DNA of 27,706 bases from the IMG/VR virus record IMGVR_UViG_3300046520_000336, positions 1 to 27,706 of that record. One strand, 5' to 3'. Below are positions 6,751 through 15,306 of the stretch, in pieces (the first letter of the stretch is position 1; each line of letters opens with the position of its first letter). The notes under the pieces are model-generated. The model ran no database searches, was not told where the DNA came from, and saw nothing but the letters and a program-made list of their open reading frames with translations. Both the position numbers and the translations under genes were made by a program. The DNA comes from a virus.

Positions 6751-9700
6751 GCGGTCACCTCCACTTCTCGGGTGGCAATCGGAATGTCGCCATTGACGGC
6801 GCCGTCCAGGAAGTCTTCGGTGTTGCGGGTGCTTTTCGCGATTGCGTAGAGATGTGCCTCCTGCATTGCGCGCCACTCGGCGTTCTCGCGACGCAGTTCG
6901 CGAACTTCACCGACCAACTCATCACTAGCTGAGCCGAGCATTGACCTGGTCTGACCAGCATTGAAGATTCGCGACGGGCCCGTGGCCTCCAACTCTGGGC
7001 CGTTCTCACCGACGATACGCAGGCCGCCGAGGTGGTCGCCGCCGCCAGCAAAGCCCGGAACATGCAGCTTTTGATACTCATCGCTGCCGAGGAACCCGGC
7101 CTTGACGTCGTCCCAGGATTTACCCGAAGCCAAAGCCTGCTGCCACGAATACACTCCAGCGGCTTCGCCAGTGCGCCCGAGAAGGGTTTGATACAGCTCT
7201 TGAATCTTCGCCTCGTTCGAGCCCTTGATAGCGGCGGCGATGTCCACGCCCTTCGTTGCCTCGCCTTTCCAGAAGTCGATCTCGGTGGAAGTGGCATCGC
7301 GGCTAAGGTACTGGTTGTAGGCACCCGCCGCAGTCGATCCCGCGCTGGCAATCGGATTTGCCATGGCTGCCTTGATGGCTGCGGCCAGCGACGCCAGCGC
7401 TGCAGGAATAGATGCGATCCCGGCGCTGATGCCGTTCAGCAGGTCGACCTGCGCTTTCGCCGTGTCGAGAATGCCGTCGAGCCGCAACACTTCCGCGTCG
7501 TATGCGAGCTGCGCCAAATCCTTCTGCTTTTCCAGCATCGCCAGCGCGCGTTCCTCGGTACTGAGCTGATCGTCGGTCAACGCCGCCAACGCGGCCAAGT
7601 CGTTCTGCGTCTTGTACGCATCGCGCTGATAGTCGAGATAAGAGGCGAACTGCTCCGAAGGATCCTTGGTCAATGTCGCCAGTGCGTCCTTAAGCGAATC
7701 GGCGTCAGGCAGCGGGCCACCGGCCTTGGCAATCGCCAGTGCGGTAGCCACCTGGGCCTGGGCTTCGACGCGCGCAGAGACCTCATCGCCAGCCGAGAGT
7801 CGCATGCTATCGATCGTGGACTGAAGCGATTGCGACAGACTTTTGAGCTTGGCGACCGAACCAGTCACCTGGTTCAGGCTCGTCTGGATGCCAGCCATCG
7901 TGGCGTCGTATGCCGTCTTGATCACGGTCTTCTGAGCGCCAATGGATGCCTGCAGGTCCGAATAGGCCTTGTTCACTCCCGTGAGCAAAGCCTGTGCGGC
8001 GTTCGCAACGGCATCAGCGGCCGCTTGCGTTGCGTCTTTGGCTGCCTGCGCGGCAATCACCTGATCGTAGAGCGCCAGGTTGTGACCATCAATCGCGGCG
8101 CGTGCCTTCGCCGCCAATTGTTCCTGCGTCATCGTCAGCTCGTCGAGCTTGTTCTGCAGATCGGCCCGCTCATCCGCAATCGCCTGCTCCGATTTGGTAA
8201 GGTCGACCGTGGCGGCATGGGTCTTCGCAAATGCGTCGGCCAGCGCGAGCAGCGCGGTGTATTGCTGCGCACCGGCTTCGGTGGCCAGCTTGCCCGAGTC
8301 GGCCAGGCCCAGCACGTAATCCTTGAACTTGTCGCGCGTATCCAGGCTCTGCAAGCCCATGGCGGCCAGCTGGTCGGTGACATATTTCTGCACCGGCGCC
8401 AAGCGCTCTGCTTCGGTCAGGAAGTTTTCGTTGAACGACTGTGCTTGACTGGCCAGCTCATCGATGCCGCCGGCCAGCGCGATCAAGCGCTCGCGCGCCG
8501 CGATACTCGCTATGCCTGTCTGGCCGAAGCTCGTGCCGCTCGAAGCTAGGATCGAATCCAGATTGGCGTAGTTCAAGGCTACTCGCGTCAACGTTTCGAG
8601 GTAGCCCTCGCCGACCTGCTGGAACTGCTCCAGACCAGCCACGGCGAATTGGGCCAGATCGTCGCCCAGCTTCGAGAATACTGTCTCCAGCGCAGCCTGG
8701 ATCTCCTCGCCATCGAGGTCTTTAAGGCTGACCTTGCCGATGTCGACGACGAACTGATTCAGATGCGCTGTGAAGGCATCGCCACCAAGACCGAGTAGAT
8801 CTGCTGCAGCCGACACGCTGCCCGCGATGTTGGCGATGACTGCGCTGAACTGGCGATCAGCAGCATCACCAAGATCGGTGTACTGAGTGCTGTACTTATC
8901 GCTATGGAACAGGCCGCCGGACTTCTTGGTGTCGACGTATTTGCTGGCGTTCACACCAGCGCTGAGCGCCTTGCCGAGCGCAACCGGATCGATGGTTACA
9001 CCGCCATCCAGCGCGGTTACCCGCCCACCGAAGATTGCATTCGACACGTTGGCCGCGAAATTCCCGGCGGCGCTGCCAAGCAGTTTGTGCCCGAACAGCG
9101 TCTCCACCAGATCGCTGGTCGAGCCATTCACGGTTTCGGGCAGATCGCCGCTTATCCCGGAAGTGCGAATCAAAAGGTTGCTCAGGCCGGACAGGGAGGA
9201 TTCAATCCCGCGCAACGACGTGAGCATGTTGCGCGTGTAGTCGAGCTCGATGCTACTGTTGTTGGCGAAGAGTTCGATCGAACGTTTGATCGAATCAGAC
9301 TTGGCCGTGCTGTCGCCAAAGACGGTGCCGGTGCCCTGCGATTCCTGGCGTTGCTGGGAGATCGACTTGCCGCTACCACCGCCGCCTACAGAGAAGCCGA
9401 GCGCTGCCATGGCCGCTGCCATCGCTGCCATACGGGCCCATGCTGTGTATGGATCGCCCTCAGCCTGCGTGGCGACACCAACTGCAGCGGCCGAGGTGCC
9501 CTTCACCATATCGGAGGCCACCTGTGCGGCGGTGCCCGCTTCAACTGCTGCCGTTTTGGTGACTTCGCCCGCCACAGTCGCTGCAGTTACGGTATTGACC
9601 GCAAACAGCTTCTGCACCATCGACTGAATCGCCATCACCATCTCCACAGCGCGGTATGCTTTCTCGGCTGCTTGAAGAGTTTTGTAGCCCTTGGAGTTCT

Positions 9701-11825
9701 CGCTGAAGAAGCCTTTGGCTGCGCTGGCCATGTCGCCATACGATTTGATCTGCGCCTGCGCCGAAGCCTTCGATGCGGCAATCTCAGCCTGGGCGATCTT
9801 CTGCGCGCTGTTCTTCGGATCCGCCTTCACTGCAGCCAGTTGCGCCGCAATGGCCTGCTGCTGCACGGCATAGCCGGTCAGGGCCGTAGTCAAGCCACCG
9901 ATAGCGGAGCCAACGCGGCCAAAGGAATCCTCCATGCCTTGCGCTGCTTGCCGCGCGGCCTCGTCGACTGCTCTCAAGATGTCCAAGAGCTCCTTGGCCT
10001 TGGTCACATCAGATCCGGTGTCCAGGTTTTGAAGTTTGGTGAGTGCGGCGACGTTTCGCTGCTTCACTTCGATCAAGCGCTCTGTCTGGGCGATGTCATC
10101 CACCGTCAATTCCAGTGACGCGGCGTTCGCAAGGCGGTCTTGCAAACGTGCAACGGTCAGCGCCTCAATCTGAGCTTTCGTCATGCCGAAGACCTCGACC
10201 GCACGCTCATTCGCCGCCAGTTCGCCGGCGGCAGATGCAAAGTCACTCTGGCGCTGATCAGCCAGTTCCGCCACGGCCGCCTTCGTCTGCTGAGCCGACT
10301 TCAACCACCGATCCTGTGCACCAACGCTCTCGATGAGGGCGCGCACCTCCTTCTCATGCTCTTTGGTGAGCGTAATTTTTTTGGTGCGCAAATCTTCGTT
10401 TAGCGAAATGATTGCCTTCTGCGACGCCGTCATTGCAACGCCAGTTTCAATCTGCAAAGCGTTAGCGGCAGCTGCTTCGCGCAGCGGACCGATGAGTGCA
10501 CGATATGCCTCTGCCTCCTTCTTGATGGCTTCGGCAGATTGGCCAGCGGCTTGCTGCTTGATCGCGTAGCGAGCCAGATCATCACGACCTTCCTCCGACT
10601 TCTGGCGACTCGCGTCATCGCGGATCTTCTTTTCGACAGCGGATGCATTGACGATGCGCGCGATACGGGCATCGGTCGCCCGCAGGTCTTCCTCCTGCTC
10701 TTTTCGGCGCTCTTCGTTGATGACTCCCATGCTGTTGAAAGTTTTTTGAACACTTGCCAGCGCATCCGAGAATCCATTGGCTACCGCCTTCGAATCACCA
10801 AATCCGCCCTTAAACAAGCCATCCGCAGCGCGGCCCAATGCGTTGAGCCCATCGCCCATACCGCTGAAAAACGTCCCGCCAACCGCCATCAGCATTCCGA
10901 TGTCCTTGCCCACATTTCGCAGCGAATAAGCAAGCCCCTCCCCGCCAATAGCGAGCGCCTCAAACACGGTAGTGAGCGACTTATGGATCGCACCCGCCTC
11001 CTCGGCTGCTTTTGCCTCGCCCGATACAGCCAGCCCGGTCGCTCGCATAATGGCCTGAAGGTCTGTGAGTGCAGCTGACAGGGCCAGCACGCCAGCCATG
11101 GCGCCATCGCCGAAGCCAGACTGCGCGAAGGCGAGTTTGGTCATGTCCCAGGTATCACCGAGATTGCTGATCGCGCCATCGAGCGTTTTCGCCTGTAACT
11201 CCATGCCTCCGGCGAACTTAGTCTCACCCAACTCGATCAAGTATTTCTCAATCGATGCCGCATTGTTGGCGATACTGGTCGTGGCACCTTGGAACGTCAA
11301 CGCTACAGCATCGCCGTTTTGCTTTGCCTTGATGCCGAATTCTTTGAGGCGCTCGAACTCACCGGTGGCGGCATCAGCCACAGCTTCGACCATCTGACTG
11401 AGGCTCTTTGACATCGCACTGGCTGTGTTGCCGTAGCTGTTCAGGGCACGCTCTGATGGCGTCAGGCCTAAATTGCGCAGTTGAATGAAGGCTTTTGTGA
11501 CCTCAGCCAAACCGTATGGAGTGCTGGCAGCGAAAGACTGGAGCGCACCGAAAGCCTGATTCGCATTTACCACACTACCCGTGGCTGTAATCAGACTCGC
11601 ATTCAGCTTGTCGAATTCGCGCTGCGTCTTGATCAGCGCCTCAGCCGCATCGACAATTTTCATGGTCGCAAATACTGCGGCCAATCCCTGCATGGTCTTG
11701 GTCAGCACGTCGCCCTGCTGTTCGGCACGTCGGCCGGCGCCACTCAGACGATCCAAGTCGCGCGTCGCCTCCCGCGCTTCTAGTGAGTCGATCCGAATTG
11801 CAAGCGTGGCGATATCAACGGTCAT
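6747..11825 (-). CDS. Tape measure protein with C-terminal DUF4214-like region
   Basis: At 1692 residues this is by far the largest protein, and it sets tail length, implying a long non-contractile tail. The N-terminus carries the tape-measure domain (VDIATLAIRIDSLEAREATRDL, then AFGALQSFAASTPYGLAEVTKAF at about 90-115). Long alanine/lysine/glutamate coiled-coil stretches follow, with hydrophobic segments near the middle (MAAMAAAMAALGFSVGGG). Residues about 1502-1587 hold two related halves (QYLSRDATSTEIDFW and LYQTLLGRTGEAAGVYSW, ending FLGSDEY), a DUF4214-like arrangement. The end has the frequent FAGGG, GENGPELEATGP motif of tape measures. A hairpin terminator lies just upstream of its start. 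The product is probably processed or threaded through the tail tube, then exported into the host envelope with the DNA. Confidence 0.95.
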   Translation of the reverse strand: MTVDIATLAIRIDSLEAREATRDLDRLSGAGRRAEQQGDVLTKTMQGLAAVFATMKIVDAAEALIKTQREFDKLNASLITATGSVVNANQAFGALQSFAASTPYGLAEVTKAFIQLRNLGLTPSERALNSYGNTASAMSKSLSQMVEAVADAATGEFERLKEFGIKAKQNGDAVALTFQGATTSIANNAASIEKYLIELGETKFAGGMELQAKTLDGAISNLGDTWDMTKLAFAQSGFGDGAMAGVLALSAALTDLQAIMRATGLAVSGEAKAAEEAGAIHKSLTTVFEALAIGGEGLAYSLRNVGKDIGMLMAVGGTFFSGMGDGLNALGRAADGLFKGGFGDSKAVANGFSDALASVQKTFNSMGVINEERRKEQEEDLRATDARIARIVNASAVEKKIRDDASRQKSEEGRDDLARYAIKQQAAGQSAEAIKKEAEAYRALIGPLREAAAANALQIETGVAMTASQKAIISLNEDLRTKKITLTKEHEKEVRALIESVGAQDRWLKSAQQTKAAVAELADQRQSDFASAAGELAANERAVEVFGMTKAQIEALTVARLQDRLANAASLELTVDDIAQTERLIEVKQRNVAALTKLQNLDTGSDVTKAKELLDILRAVDEAARQAAQGMEDSFGRVGSAIGGLTTALTGYAVQQQAIAAQLAAVKADPKNSAQKIAQAEIAASKASAQAQIKSYGDMASAAKGFFSENSKGYKTLQAAEKAYRAVEMVMAIQSMVQKLFAVNTVTAATVAGEVTKTAAVEAGTAAQVASDMVKGTSAAAVGVATQAEGDPYTAWARMAAMAAAMAALGFSVGGGGSGKSISQQRQESQGTGTVFGDSTAKSDSIKRSIELFANNSSIELDYTRNMLTSLRGIESSLSGLSNLLIRTSGISGDLPETVNGSTSDLVETLFGHKLLGSAAGNFAANVSNAIFGGRVTALDGGVTIDPVALGKALSAGVNASKYVDTKKSGGLFHSDKYSTQYTDLGDAADRQFSAVIANIAGSVSAAADLLGLGGDAFTAHLNQFVVDIGKVSLKDLDGEEIQAALETVFSKLGDDLAQFAVAGLEQFQQVGEGYLETLTRVALNYANLDSILASSGTSFGQTGIASIAARERLIALAGGIDELASQAQSFNENFLTEAERLAPVQKYVTDQLAAMGLQSLDTRDKFKDYVLGLADSGKLATEAGAQQYTALLALADAFAKTHAATVDLTKSEQAIADERADLQNKLDELTMTQEQLAAKARAAIDGHNLALYDQVIAAQAAKDATQAAADAVANAAQALLTGVNKAYSDLQASIGAQKTVIKTAYDATMAGIQTSLNQVTGSVAKLKSLSQSLQSTIDSMRLSAGDEVSARVEAQAQVATALAIAKAGGPLPDADSLKDALATLTKDPSEQFASYLDYQRDAYKTQNDLAALAALTDDQLSTEERALAMLEKQKDLAQLAYDAEVLRLDGILDTAKAQVDLLNGISAGIASIPAALASLAAAIKAAMANPIASAGSTAAGAYNQYLSRDATSTEIDFWKGEATKGVDIAAAIKGSNEAKIQELYQTLLGRTGEAAGVYSWQQALASGKSWDDVKAGFLGSDEYQKLHVPGFAGGGDHLGGLRIVGENGPELEATGPSRIFNAGQTRSMLGSASDELVGEVRELRRENAEWRAMQEAHLYAIAKSTRNTEDFLDGAVNGDIPIATREVEVTA

Positions 11826-11840
11826 GGAAGGCCTAAATAG

Positions 11841-11862
11841 AAAAGCCGCCTCGCGGGCGGCT
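11841..11862 (-). terminator. Hairpin with U tract before tape measure gene
   Basis: On the minus strand AGCCGCC and GGCGGCT form a perfect 7-base-pair stem with a 5-base loop, followed by TTTT. It sits between the G-T chaperone stop and the tape-measure ATG, about 16 bases from the start codon. It can end or attenuate transcription before the long tape-measure gene. Confidence 0.75.
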
Positions 11863-11892
11863 GGAACTTGTGGTGAACGGCGCGCGGCCGCC

Positions 11893-12234
11893 CTATTCGC
11901 TGGTCATGTACACCTGGTCCAGCGCGTCGATGCATTCACCTTCGAACGGCGTCAGTCGGATCCGGTGGCGCCGTTCCCAAGCCATAATCTGTTCGTCGGA
12001 GATTGGATTGGCGGCCATGCCGCCGGACGTGCGCTTCGCGTTGAGCTGGCAGAAGTACTCCCACACGTGAACCAGTTCATGTGGGATCGGCGGCACGTCG
12101 AGCTGCGGCGGCATGATGCCGGTCTGCTCCAGCACCACGTCTAGATGCCAGCGCAGCGTGCGGCCGTCCTTCTGCTTGGCGCTCAGCTTGAGCGCGGCAG
12201 CCGCGTGCTCGACCAGCTGCCGCTTTAGATCGTC
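11893..12234 (-). CDS. Tail assembly chaperone T domain, made as G-T by -1 frameshift
   Basis: This frame has no good start of its own (only a GTG at 12138 with most of the domain upstream of it). It joins the G frame by a -1 shift at the TTTTTTG at 12240-12234. After the shift, 113 residues follow (DDLKRQLVEHAAAALKLSAK onward), so G-T is about 279 residues in all. The T part contains GRTLRWHLDVVLEQTG, PHELVHVWEYFCQLNAKR and TPFEGECIDALDQVYM, which resemble the small downstream proteins (DUF1799-like) found before tape-measure genes. As with lambda gpG-T, the T domain should recruit the tail tube protein to the chaperone-coated tape measure. Confidence 0.85.
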   Translation of the reverse strand, partial: DDLKRQLVEHAAAALKLSAKQKDGRTLRWHLDVVLEQTGIMPPQLDVPPIPHELVHVWEYFCQLNAKRTSGGMAANPISDEQIMAWERRHRIRLTPFEGECIDALDQVYMTSE

Positions 12235-12240
12235 AAAAAA
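12194..12240 (-). promoter_or_regulatory. Programmed -1 frameshift site: TTTTTTG plus hairpin
   Basis: The zero-frame codons read AAT TTT TTG ACG ATC TAA, so T_TTT_TTG is a correctly phased X_XXY_YYZ heptamer at 12240-12234, only nine bases before the G stop. Ten bases downstream, GCGGCAGC (12223-12216) and GCTGCCGC (12201-12194) form a perfect 8-base-pair stem with a 14-base loop, a plausible stimulator. Slipping -1 enters the long T frame. The frame arithmetic, gene position and family precedent in lambda-like tails all agree. Confidence 0.88.
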
Positions 12241-12731
12241 TTGGCATCGACTTCCAGCGCGGCGATGATCTTGTCAACCCAAGCTGGGAACTTAGCGAAC
12301 AGCGAATCCAGAACTTGCTCGGTAACCGGCAGCTGAACGCCGCTCGATACGAAGCCCGGCAGACCGACCACGACCGCCTTTGCGATCTTCAGATTGCGGT
12401 CTTCGCCCAGGTCGAACAGCTGGCCGGCACCGGCATCGGTCTTGCCGTCGATCTGCTGTTTTTTGGTCTGGCTGCGCTTGATGGCAACGACCGAGGTTGC
12501 GCGGATGATGGCGCGGTACTGCTCGCTGTTCTTGCCGACAATGTCAAAGCCAGCAGCGTGGTCGCCGTCGTCGTTGAACAGCACGCTGACGGTGTGGACC
12601 TTCTCGATCGGATTGGCATCGGTGGCCAGCAGCAAGTCAACGTCGATGCCGGCAGCCGCAGCGGGCGAACTGGCGATCACAGCAGCTGCGGTCAGACCGG
12701 TGATGGTTTGGGTATTGGTATTGAGTTCCAT
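12225..12731 (-). CDS. Tail assembly chaperone G
   Basis: This 168-residue protein lies between tail tube and tape measure, the standard place for the G chaperone of long-tailed phages. The N-terminal half is alanine-rich (TAAAVIASSPAAAAGIDVD), followed by VLFNDDGDHAAGFDIVGKN and a charged region with SQTKKQQIDGKT. The last codons contain the slippery heptamer, so most ribosomes stop at TAA to give G while a minority continue into T. It should coat the tape measure during tail assembly and not be in the finished virion. The ATG at 12731 has an AAAGG box 7 bases upstream. Identity rests on position and the frameshift more than on sequence motifs. Confidence 0.85.
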   Translation of the reverse strand: MELNTNTQTITGLTAAAVIASSPAAAAGIDVDLLLATDANPIEKVHTVSVLFNDDGDHAAGFDIVGKNSEQYRAIIRATSVVAIKRSQTKKQQIDGKTDAGAGQLFDLGEDRNLKIAKAVVVGLPGFVSSGVQLPVTEQVLDSLFAKFPAWVDKIIAALEVDANFLTI

Positions 12732-12823
12732 GGTGTTACCTTTCGCGGGATAGTAAATGCCCGTGCCGGCCGCCGCGCCCGCGAAGGCGACAGCGACCGG
12801 TCGGTGCTGGGGTGGCTTGCGCC

Positions 12824-12850
12824 AAAAGGAAACCCGGCGGGCGGCCGGGT
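12824..12850 (-). terminator. Hairpin after tail tube gene
   Basis: On the minus strand ACCCGGC and GCCGGGT form a 7-base-pair stem with a 5-base loop, followed by TTCCTTTT. It lies 18 bases after the tail tube stop and about 90 bases before the G gene. The U tract is interrupted, so termination may be partial, which would favour high tail tube and lower chaperone expression. Confidence 0.6.
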
Positions 12851-12867
12851 GTGGTTGATATTGCTAA

Positions 12868-14046
12868 TTAAGCAAGTGTTGTATCTTGGAGAAGAATTGT
12901 CGACTTGCCCGCGCCAACGCCGGCCGCGTTCGGGCCAGCCACATAGTCGTACTGGCGGATGATCTCCTTGTCGCCCGACTCGCCGCCGCCAAAGACCTTC
13001 ACGTACGGCATCGCGATCACGAAGGCGCCGCCGATGCCGTCGTCGAGCCGGTTGATCAGCGAAATCGCCTGCTCCTGGTCGAAGTAGTCGTCCATCTCGC
13101 CGTTCTCGTAGTACACGCTGATCTGGCCGGTGACGTCGATCATGTCCATGAACACGTCTGGCGTGACATTCGAGCCGACTACCTTGCCGACCGAGGCGTT
13201 GCCGTTGATGTCGCAGCTGAAGTTGGTGCAGACCTTCGAGGCCTTGCCGTTGATGATGGCCAGCCCGGAAGGCGTCACCAGCATGTCGCCGCCGCCGGGC
13301 GCGGCCGGGTTGGTGAAGTAGGCTGCAGTCGCCTTCTTGCGATCCTGGCCCATGTAGGCAATCTCGGCGGACACCTTGTCGTCGGCGGCCAGGCCGATGT
13401 TGATCGAAGCGACGCGTTGACCGGTGAAGCGATAGGATTCGGTGACGGCCGTGTACCACTTCTCGATGGTGTAGCTGTCATTGGTATGGCCGGTCTCCGG
13501 GATGTAGGTGATCTTGCCCGGCACTGTGATGCCAATGCCGGCAGAACTCGCTGCAGCAGCCACTGCCTCGGCCACGGTAATCTCGGTGGCGGTCAGCGCA
13601 ATGATGGTGAACAGCTTATCGTTGTTCGCGCTGCCGCCTGCGGTGAAGCCGCTCGGTTTGAACAGCATACCCAGTGCCAGGCCGTCAGCGATGAACGAGC
13701 CGGCCGAGCGCGTGAAATGCGGCGCGGCGGCGGCGGCCGTTACGGTCAGGCCGACCAGCGGCGCCACTGCCGTCCAGTCGCGGCGTACGATCGATGCCAG
13801 CTCCGAATCGATCAAGCCCAGCGCCAGCTCGACACCGATATTGCCATCGACCGTGCGGCCGCCGTGGCGCGCCATCGGGCGCTGCGCGTTGGTCTGAATC
13901 GCGGCCGACTGGATCTTGTTCTTCTTCAGCGCGATGGAATCGCTGACCTTGCGGAACTCGCGCGCACCGGTGGCGCCCGGCAGGACACCGAAGGCGCCCT
14001 CCTTCTTGCGGATAACCTTGGTCAGAACTTGGGTCTGAATAGTCAT
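12868..14046 (-). CDS. Major tail tube protein
   Basis: This 392-residue protein should build the tube as stacked rings. The N-terminus (TKVIRKKEGAFGVLP) and the second half (SYTIEKWYTAVTESYRFTGQ, then RVASINIGLAADDKVSAEIA) match the Phage_tube_2 type of siphovirus tube proteins. Residues about 100-177 look like an inserted beta domain (FTRSAGSFIADGLALGMLFK, then FTIIALTATEITVAE) that would project from the ring. The C-terminal FVIAMPYVKVFGGGES part closes the fold. A GAAAGG box precedes the ATG, and a UUCG-loop terminator lies just upstream, consistent with a separately tuned, abundant product. It lies before the G/G-T genes, as expected. Confidence 0.9.
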   Translation of the reverse strand: MTIQTQVLTKVIRKKEGAFGVLPGATGAREFRKVSDSIALKKNKIQSAAIQTNAQRPMARHGGRTVDGNIGVELALGLIDSELASIVRRDWTAVAPLVGLTVTAAAAAPHFTRSAGSFIADGLALGMLFKPSGFTAGGSANNDKLFTIIALTATEITVAEAVAAAASSAGIGITVPGKITYIPETGHTNDSYTIEKWYTAVTESYRFTGQRVASINIGLAADDKVSAEIAYMGQDRKKATAAYFTNPAAPGGGDMLVTPSGLAIINGKASKVCTNFSCDINGNASVGKVVGSNVTPDVFMDMIDVTGQISVYYENGEMDDYFDQEQAISLINRLDDGIGGAFVIAMPYVKVFGGGESGDKEIIRQYDYVAGPNAAGVGAGKSTILLQDTTLA

Positions 14047-14067
14047 GGTAAAACCTTTCTTCGGACG

Positions 14068-14089
14068 AAAAAAAGCGCCCGAAGGCGCT
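14068..14089 (-). terminator. UUCG-loop intrinsic terminator before tail tube gene
   Basis: On the minus strand AGCGCC-TTCG-GGCGCT forms a 6-base-pair stem with the very stable UUCG tetraloop, followed by seven T residues (the first closes the stem). It lies between the tail terminator gene stop (14115) and the tail tube ATG (14046), about 20 bases before the start. This is the most canonical intrinsic terminator in the window. Confidence 0.85.
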
Positions 14090-14114
14090 GGTGGAAATTG
14101 CGGTGGAGGTGGAA

Positions 14115-14537
14115 CTAGCTGAAGTCGTCAGCCGAGTACTTGATGGTGATGGGCGTCATCCAGAAGCCAGCGCCGTCGGGGCGCGATTGGGCGATGGATG
14201 GCGTCTGCTGGATGCGTACGTTCAAGCCGACCTTGGTGATGGTTGTCGGGCATTTGAACAGTACCTCTATGGCCTTGGCCAGATCGTCGCTGTCACCAGT
14301 GCCCTCATTCTCCGGCAGGAAGATCCCCACCTGGTAGATACCGTGGTACCGGCGGTGCTGGGCACCTTGGCTCGGGTCCAACGTATCAGCCGGCATCAGG
14401 TCAGCCCGGATGTGGCGCGCACCGATTTCCGGCTTCTTGCCACGGTTCTCCAGGAAGAGCGGCATCGGCGGCACCTGCGCACGGGCCCAAGCCTGCAGCT
14501 GCCCCTCCAGCGCCGAACGGATAATCTTGTTGCTCAT
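14115..14537 (-). CDS. Tail terminator protein (DUF4128-like)
   Basis: The protein is 140 residues from the ATG at 14537, which overlaps the previous stop as ATGA; a longer open frame upstream is only a shadow of that gene. It opens SNKIIRSALEGQLQAWARAQ, has the middle segment RRYHGIYQVGIFLPENEGTG and ends with RIQQTPSIAQSRPDGAGFW and TPITIKYSADDFS, a pattern I associate with DUF4128. These proteins cap the tail tube and provide the surface that binds the head. Position between the gp10-like neck protein and the tube protein supports this. Confidence 0.82.
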   Translation of the reverse strand: MSNKIIRSALEGQLQAWARAQVPPMPLFLENRGKKPEIGARHIRADLMPADTLDPSQGAQHRRYHGIYQVGIFLPENEGTGDSDDLAKAIEVLFKCPTTITKVGLNVRIQQTPSIAQSRPDGAGFWMTPITIKYSADDFS

Positions 14538-14932
14538 TGCAGGCCTCGCACGTAGTTTTCCAGCGCCGCCGGCAGGTTGGCCAGCGTGACGCGGACCATA
14601 CCGCCCGGCGCCTGCTGGCTGTAGCCGTATTCGAGCTTCCCGGCATACGGTAGGTTGTTGACGACCCACACCTCACCGCCGGCTTTCAGGCTGGTCACCT
14701 GCCCAGCGATGCGCGCGATGGTCGCGGCACCGGACTTATCGAGGCTGTCGAGCGTGCCTTGCGGAACAACCTCGCCGAACTGCCAGTTGCTGCGGAAGCG
14801 GCCGGTATCGACCGGGCTCCCCACCACCGTGCCCTGCGCTACCAGCACCACCGCCATACGAGTAGCCTTATCGATATTGCCGTCGGCGTGCCGAATGAAC
14901 TTCGACAAGTCCGCGCTGAACGAGCCGGCCAT
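14534..14932 (-). CDS. HK97 gp10-like neck protein
   Basis: This 132-residue protein has the family features: an N-terminal helical region (FSADLSKFIRHADGNIDKAT), the central GSPVDTGRFRSNWQFG, and near the end VNNLPYAGKLEYGYSQQAP. In HK97 gp10-type proteins the VDTGRLR..W segment and the NxxxYAxxLEYG segment are the conserved core. The role is in head-tail joining or tail completion. It lies between the head-closure candidate and the tail terminator, the usual order. The first codons overlap the stop of the upstream gene by one base. Confidence 0.85.
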   Translation of the reverse strand: MAGSFSADLSKFIRHADGNIDKATRMAVVLVAQGTVVGSPVDTGRFRSNWQFGEVVPQGTLDSLDKSGAATIARIAGQVTSLKAGGEVWVVNNLPYAGKLEYGYSQQAPGGMVRVTLANLPAALENYVRGLQ

Positions 14933-15306
14933 CAGTTGCCCCGCAACTGCAGTGTGTATAGCACTGGCACGTCAACCGGCTCCAGCTTGCCGACGGTGAT
15001 GATCGCGTAGCGCACGCCGCCGATCAGCACCAGGTCGGACACGGCCGGCTCGGGCAGCGGCTGGCCGCCCAACTGCAGCGGCGAAAGCAGCAGCTCCTGG
15101 TCGCCGGTCTGGATCAGCTCGCCGTCGATCCGGTCGGCCGTGTAGTTCAGTTTGACGCCGACGGCGGTGTAGTCGGTGATGTCCTGCTCAGGCTTGCCAG
15201 TGTCCGGATCGTCGTCGCCCAGCACGATGCGGCGCAGCGTAACGGTGCCGCCCTTCTTGCGCAGCTTGGCGTCCGTCTCGCGAGCCTTCTTGGCATAGTC
15301 GGTCAT
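14932..15306 (-). CDS. Head-closure / connector candidate
   Basis: This 124-residue protein starts at the ATG at 15306, which overlaps the upstream stop as TGATG. The N-terminus is basic and helical (TDYAKKARETDAKLRKKGG), followed by beta-rich sequence (TVTLRRIVLGDDDPDTGKPE, then YTAVGVKLNYTADRIDGELI) and an ending with VGKLEPVDVPVLYTLQLRG. Length, beta content and position between adaptor and gp10-like genes fit a stopper or head-closure ring protein (HK97 gp7/SPP1 gp16 class). No single diagnostic motif is seen, so the role is inferred mainly from synteny. Confidence 0.68.
   Translation of the reverse strand: MTDYAKKARETDAKLRKKGGTVTLRRIVLGDDDPDTGKPEQDITDYTAVGVKLNYTADRIDGELIQTGDQELLLSPLQLGGQPLPEPAVSDLVLIGGVRYAIITVGKLEPVDVPVLYTLQLRGN

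Noticed and set aside
5713-6849. 378-residue plus-strand open frame opposite the tail-tip gene
   Set aside because: It has no recognisable domain and no ribosome site, and the minus-strand gene has overlaps with both neighbours.
6751-6876. N-terminal extension of the tail-tip protein
   Set aside because: The extra residues are an arginine-rich shadow of the tape-measure end; the ATGA overlap at 6750 gives a natural start.
7032-8549. 505-residue plus-strand open frame inside the tape measure gene
   Set aside because: It is antisense to a well-supported tape measure and shows the arginine/leucine-rich look of a shadow frame.
11893-12138. T domain as an independent gene starting at GTG 12138
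   Set aside because: It would lose the first 32 residues of the conserved frame and has no ribosome site; the -1 frameshift explains the whole frame.
12692-13459. 255-residue minus frame overlapping the tail tube gene
   Set aside because: It is a shifted-frame translation of the tail tube coding region, rich in R, H and G, with no family.
12886-14118. 410-residue plus-strand open frame opposite the tail tube gene
   Set aside because: It is a shadow of a high-GC coding gene; its composition is arginine/aspartate/alanine-rich with no domain, while the minus frame matches a tail tube protein.
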